Assembly (NCBI GenBank): GCA_937897005.1
Contig: CALCOQ010000109.1
Span: 1-7,516 of the forward strand
Reading direction: 5' to 3'
DNA from: an uncultured euryarchaeote
Lineage (GTDB): Archaea > Thermoplasmatota > Poseidoniia > Poseidoniales > Poseidoniaceae
DNA: 7,516 nucleotides
In this document: positions 6,235-7,516 of the stretch, piece after piece
Layout of the letters: every line of letters begins with the position of its first letter
How positions within the stretch are numbered: the stretch's first letter is position 1
Notes under the pieces: generated by a model
The model's database searches: none
What the model was told of the DNA's origin: nothing
What the model saw: the letters and a program-made list of their open reading frames with translations, nothing else
Translations under genes and position numbers: made by a program

Positions 6235-7223
6235 CAAGACTCCCCTCCAGTCAGGTATTGCAGGATGGATTCCAGATTATCATCGGGGTTGTCGATTCCA
6301 GTGACTCTGATTCCACTTTGGCGAATCAATGCTGGCAGTCTTGCGTGCATTTCACCAAGATTTCGAGTCTTGATGATAAGAGACTCCTCTGTCTCGAACT
6401 GCAGACCGAAGACCTGGTCATCGTTCACTAGATGTTGCGAGATCTTCCGGGGGTCGTCACAGGTGAGTCTGATTGAATGTGGATGCTGGTCCAGCATTGA
6501 ACGAATAGCATGCAGGTTCCCAAGAGCCAATAATCGTCCGCGATGAAGAATGACGATCTGTTCGGTTATTCTTTCAATCTCCTGTAGGATGTGGCTGCTG
6601 ACAAGTACCGTGCGTCCTTGGGCACCTAGTTCTCTGATGACATTCATGATGGTTGTTCTGGCCAATGGGTCGCATCCTTGAAGAGGTTCATCGAGGATGA
6701 TCAGGTCAGGATCATTGACCAGTGCATGGGCTATCTTGATTCTCTGACGCATACCTTTGCTGTATTTGCCTATGCGTTTGTTCATGGCGTCGCTCATTCC
6801 CACGAATTCAATGACCCGTTCTGATTCCTTCACTGCTTCCTCCCTCGTCATCCCATGCAGACGTGCCATTGTCGCTACGAACTCCAGACCTGTCATCCAA
6901 TCATACAACTTCTCGGATTCAGAGACGAAACCGATTCTTCCGAAAGGCTTGGTGCTTTGCCATGGGTCTACGCCGAACAGTCTGACCGTTCCTTGACTTG
7001 GTTTCAATTTGCCAGTGAGTAGTTTGAAGAGAGTGGATTTTCCAGCCCCATTCATTCCCAGGATTCCTGAAACGCCACCGCTGATGGCAATGCTGACATC
7101 ATTCAATCCAACGATTGAACCGTACCATTTGCTGACCCTGTCGAGGAGTACAGTAGGTGCTTCGGCTTGCACTGGGGCCTGCGCCTCTGGACCTTCTCCT
7201 CGTTGACTCATGTCCGGAATCAT
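6234..7223 (-). CDS. ABC transporter ATP-binding protein (ABC-2 exporter type)
   Basis: This 329-residue ATPase powers the neighbouring permeases from the cytoplasmic side. Visible motifs are Walker A GMNGAGKST (56-64), the Q-loop region GFVSESEKLYDWMTG (98-112) where the usual Gln is replaced by an acidic/serine stretch, the signature YSKGMRQR (154-161) in place of LSGGQ, Walker B LIILDEP (174-180), the D-loop GCDP (183-186) in place of GLDP, and the H-loop His211 in SSH. This motif set is typical of the CcmA/NosF-like ATPases of ABC-2 exporters. About 100 residues after position 230 form a C-terminal accessory domain like those of related ATPases. A stretch of about 20 residues rich in Ala, Gln, Glu and Pro precedes the domain. 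The ATG at 7223 is chosen because GGAGGTGA stands 7 bases upstream. It overlaps the upstream permease stop as ATGA. A longer frame up to 7316 would lie mostly within that permease. Confidence 0.93.
   Translation of the reverse strand: MIPDMSQRGEGPEAQAPVQAEAPTVLLDRVSKWYGSIVGLNDVSIAISGGVSGILGMNGAGKSTLFKLLTGKLKPSQGTVRLFGVDPWQSTKPFGRIGFVSESEKLYDWMTGLEFVATMARLHGMTREEAVKESERVIEFVGMSDAMNKRIGKYSKGMRQRIKIAHALVNDPDLIILDEPLQGCDPLARTTIMNVIRELGAQGRTVLVSSHILQEIERITEQIVILHRGRLLALGNLHAIRSMLDQHPHSIRLTCDDPRKISQHLVNDDQVFGLQFETEESLIIKTRNLGEMHARLPALIRQSGIRVTGIDNPDDNLESILQYLTGGES
6240..6248 (-). promoter_or_regulatory. Ribosome binding site of the second permease (GGAGGGGAG)
   Basis: On the minus strand GGAGG (6248-6244) is 9 bases and GGAG (6243-6240) 5 bases from the ATG at 6234. 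The site lies within the last codons of the ATPase gene and supports the TGATG coupled start. Confidence 0.6.
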
Positions 7224-7516
7224 TCTCTGGTCACCTCCATCGAAGATACTCGCGATATCAGGACATACAGAGCGATTGCATTGATGATCAGAATGGAGAC
7301 CAGACTCCAGGTCCATGGGTGGTCATAACTGGAAGATATTCCGAGCATGGTTTGTCCAAGGTGGGCGATACAATCGTATGGAGATATCAGATAGATCACA
7401 CTTCGTTCGAATAATTGCCAGATCAGGAAGGCCAGCAATTTACTGACCAGGAATATCGCCAGAAATGCAACTGCAGGAAAGAATCTTCCTTGGCTCACAC
7501 TCGATAATGCCAATCC
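7220..7516 (-). CDS. ABC-2-type permease, C-terminal fragment (cut by window edge)
   Basis: The frame enters from the right edge and ends at the TGA 7222-7220, giving 99 visible residues. The TTG at 7513 is internal and not a credible start. Two hydrophobic helices are visible: one about PAVAFLAIFLVSKLLAFLIW, and the last WSLVSILIINAIALYVLISR. A polar loop of about 35 residues (with SPYDCIAHLGQ and SSSYDHPWTW) lies between them, and a short charged tail ends in EVTRE. A final helix followed by a short basic/acidic tail is usual for ABC-2 permeases, and the ATPase downstream overlaps by 4 bases. It is probably the partner permease of the one at 4885-6234, making a heterodimer. The family cannot be proved from this fragment alone. 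Confidence 0.7.
   Translation of the reverse strand, partial: GLALSSVSQGRFFPAVAFLAIFLVSKLLAFLIWQLFERSVIYLISPYDCIAHLGQTMLGISSSYDHPWTWSLVSILIINAIALYVLISRVSSMEVTRE
7231..7238 (-). promoter_or_regulatory. Ribosome binding site of the ABC ATPase (GGAGGTGA)
   Basis: GGAGGTGA is a full complement to the archaeal 16S rRNA 3' end and stands 7 bases before the ATG at 7223. It lies within the last codons of the upstream permease. It is the strongest site in the window and fixes the ATPase start. Confidence 0.85.

Noticed and set aside
7224..7316. N-terminal extension of the ABC ATPase reading frame to a start at 7316
   Set aside because: It would overlap the upstream permease by about 100 bases, the residues are not ABC-like, and a perfect GGAGGTGA selects the ATG at 7223.
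1..7516. tRNA, rRNA, CRISPR array, insertion sequence, phage or toxin-antitoxin genes
   Set aside because: Nothing matching these was seen on either strand. All the sequence is accounted for by nine protein genes and gaps of at most 70 bases.

Overview
The window (7516 bases, roughly half G+C) looks like archaeal chromosome, most likely from an uncultivated marine euryarchaeote of the Poseidoniales (Marine Group II) type or a near relative. The supporting signs are an archaeal CTP-dependent riboflavin kinase, archaeal-style Shine-Dalgarno sites of the GAGGTGA type directly before most genes, very dense packing, and a membrane transporter whose outside loop is extremely acidic and carries a thrombospondin-type-3-like calcium loop. 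The lineage is inferred from style and gene content. No rRNA or other marker in the window settles it.

Left, plus strand (1-1120): the C-terminal two thirds of a PqqB-like metallo-beta-lactamase-fold protein, cut by the window edge, followed after a short gap by riboflavin kinase (ribK). ribK meets truA tail to tail with an 11-base overlap. Everything to the right is on the minus strand.

Middle, minus strand (3641 down to 1110): a four-helix membrane protein with a bacterial-PH-like domain, a small TPR-like protein, and the tRNA pseudouridine synthase TruA. The gaps are 70 and 17 bases.

Right, minus strand (7516 down to 3709): a tightly coupled block of four genes. It holds the C-terminal end of an ABC-2-type permease (cut by the edge), an ABC ATPase, a second ABC-2-type permease with the acidic ectodomain, and a tryptophan-rich soluble protein that resembles the CrtC/AttH lipocalin-like family. 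The first two junctions overlap by 4 and 1 bases. At the third, the ribosome binding site of the last gene contains the stop codon of the second permease. This suggests one exporter with two permease chains, one ATPase and a co-produced lipocalin-like partner of unknown substrate. It is the most interesting part of the window.

No tRNA, rRNA, CRISPR array, insertion sequence or phage gene was seen, and there is no gene-free stretch longer than 70 bases.
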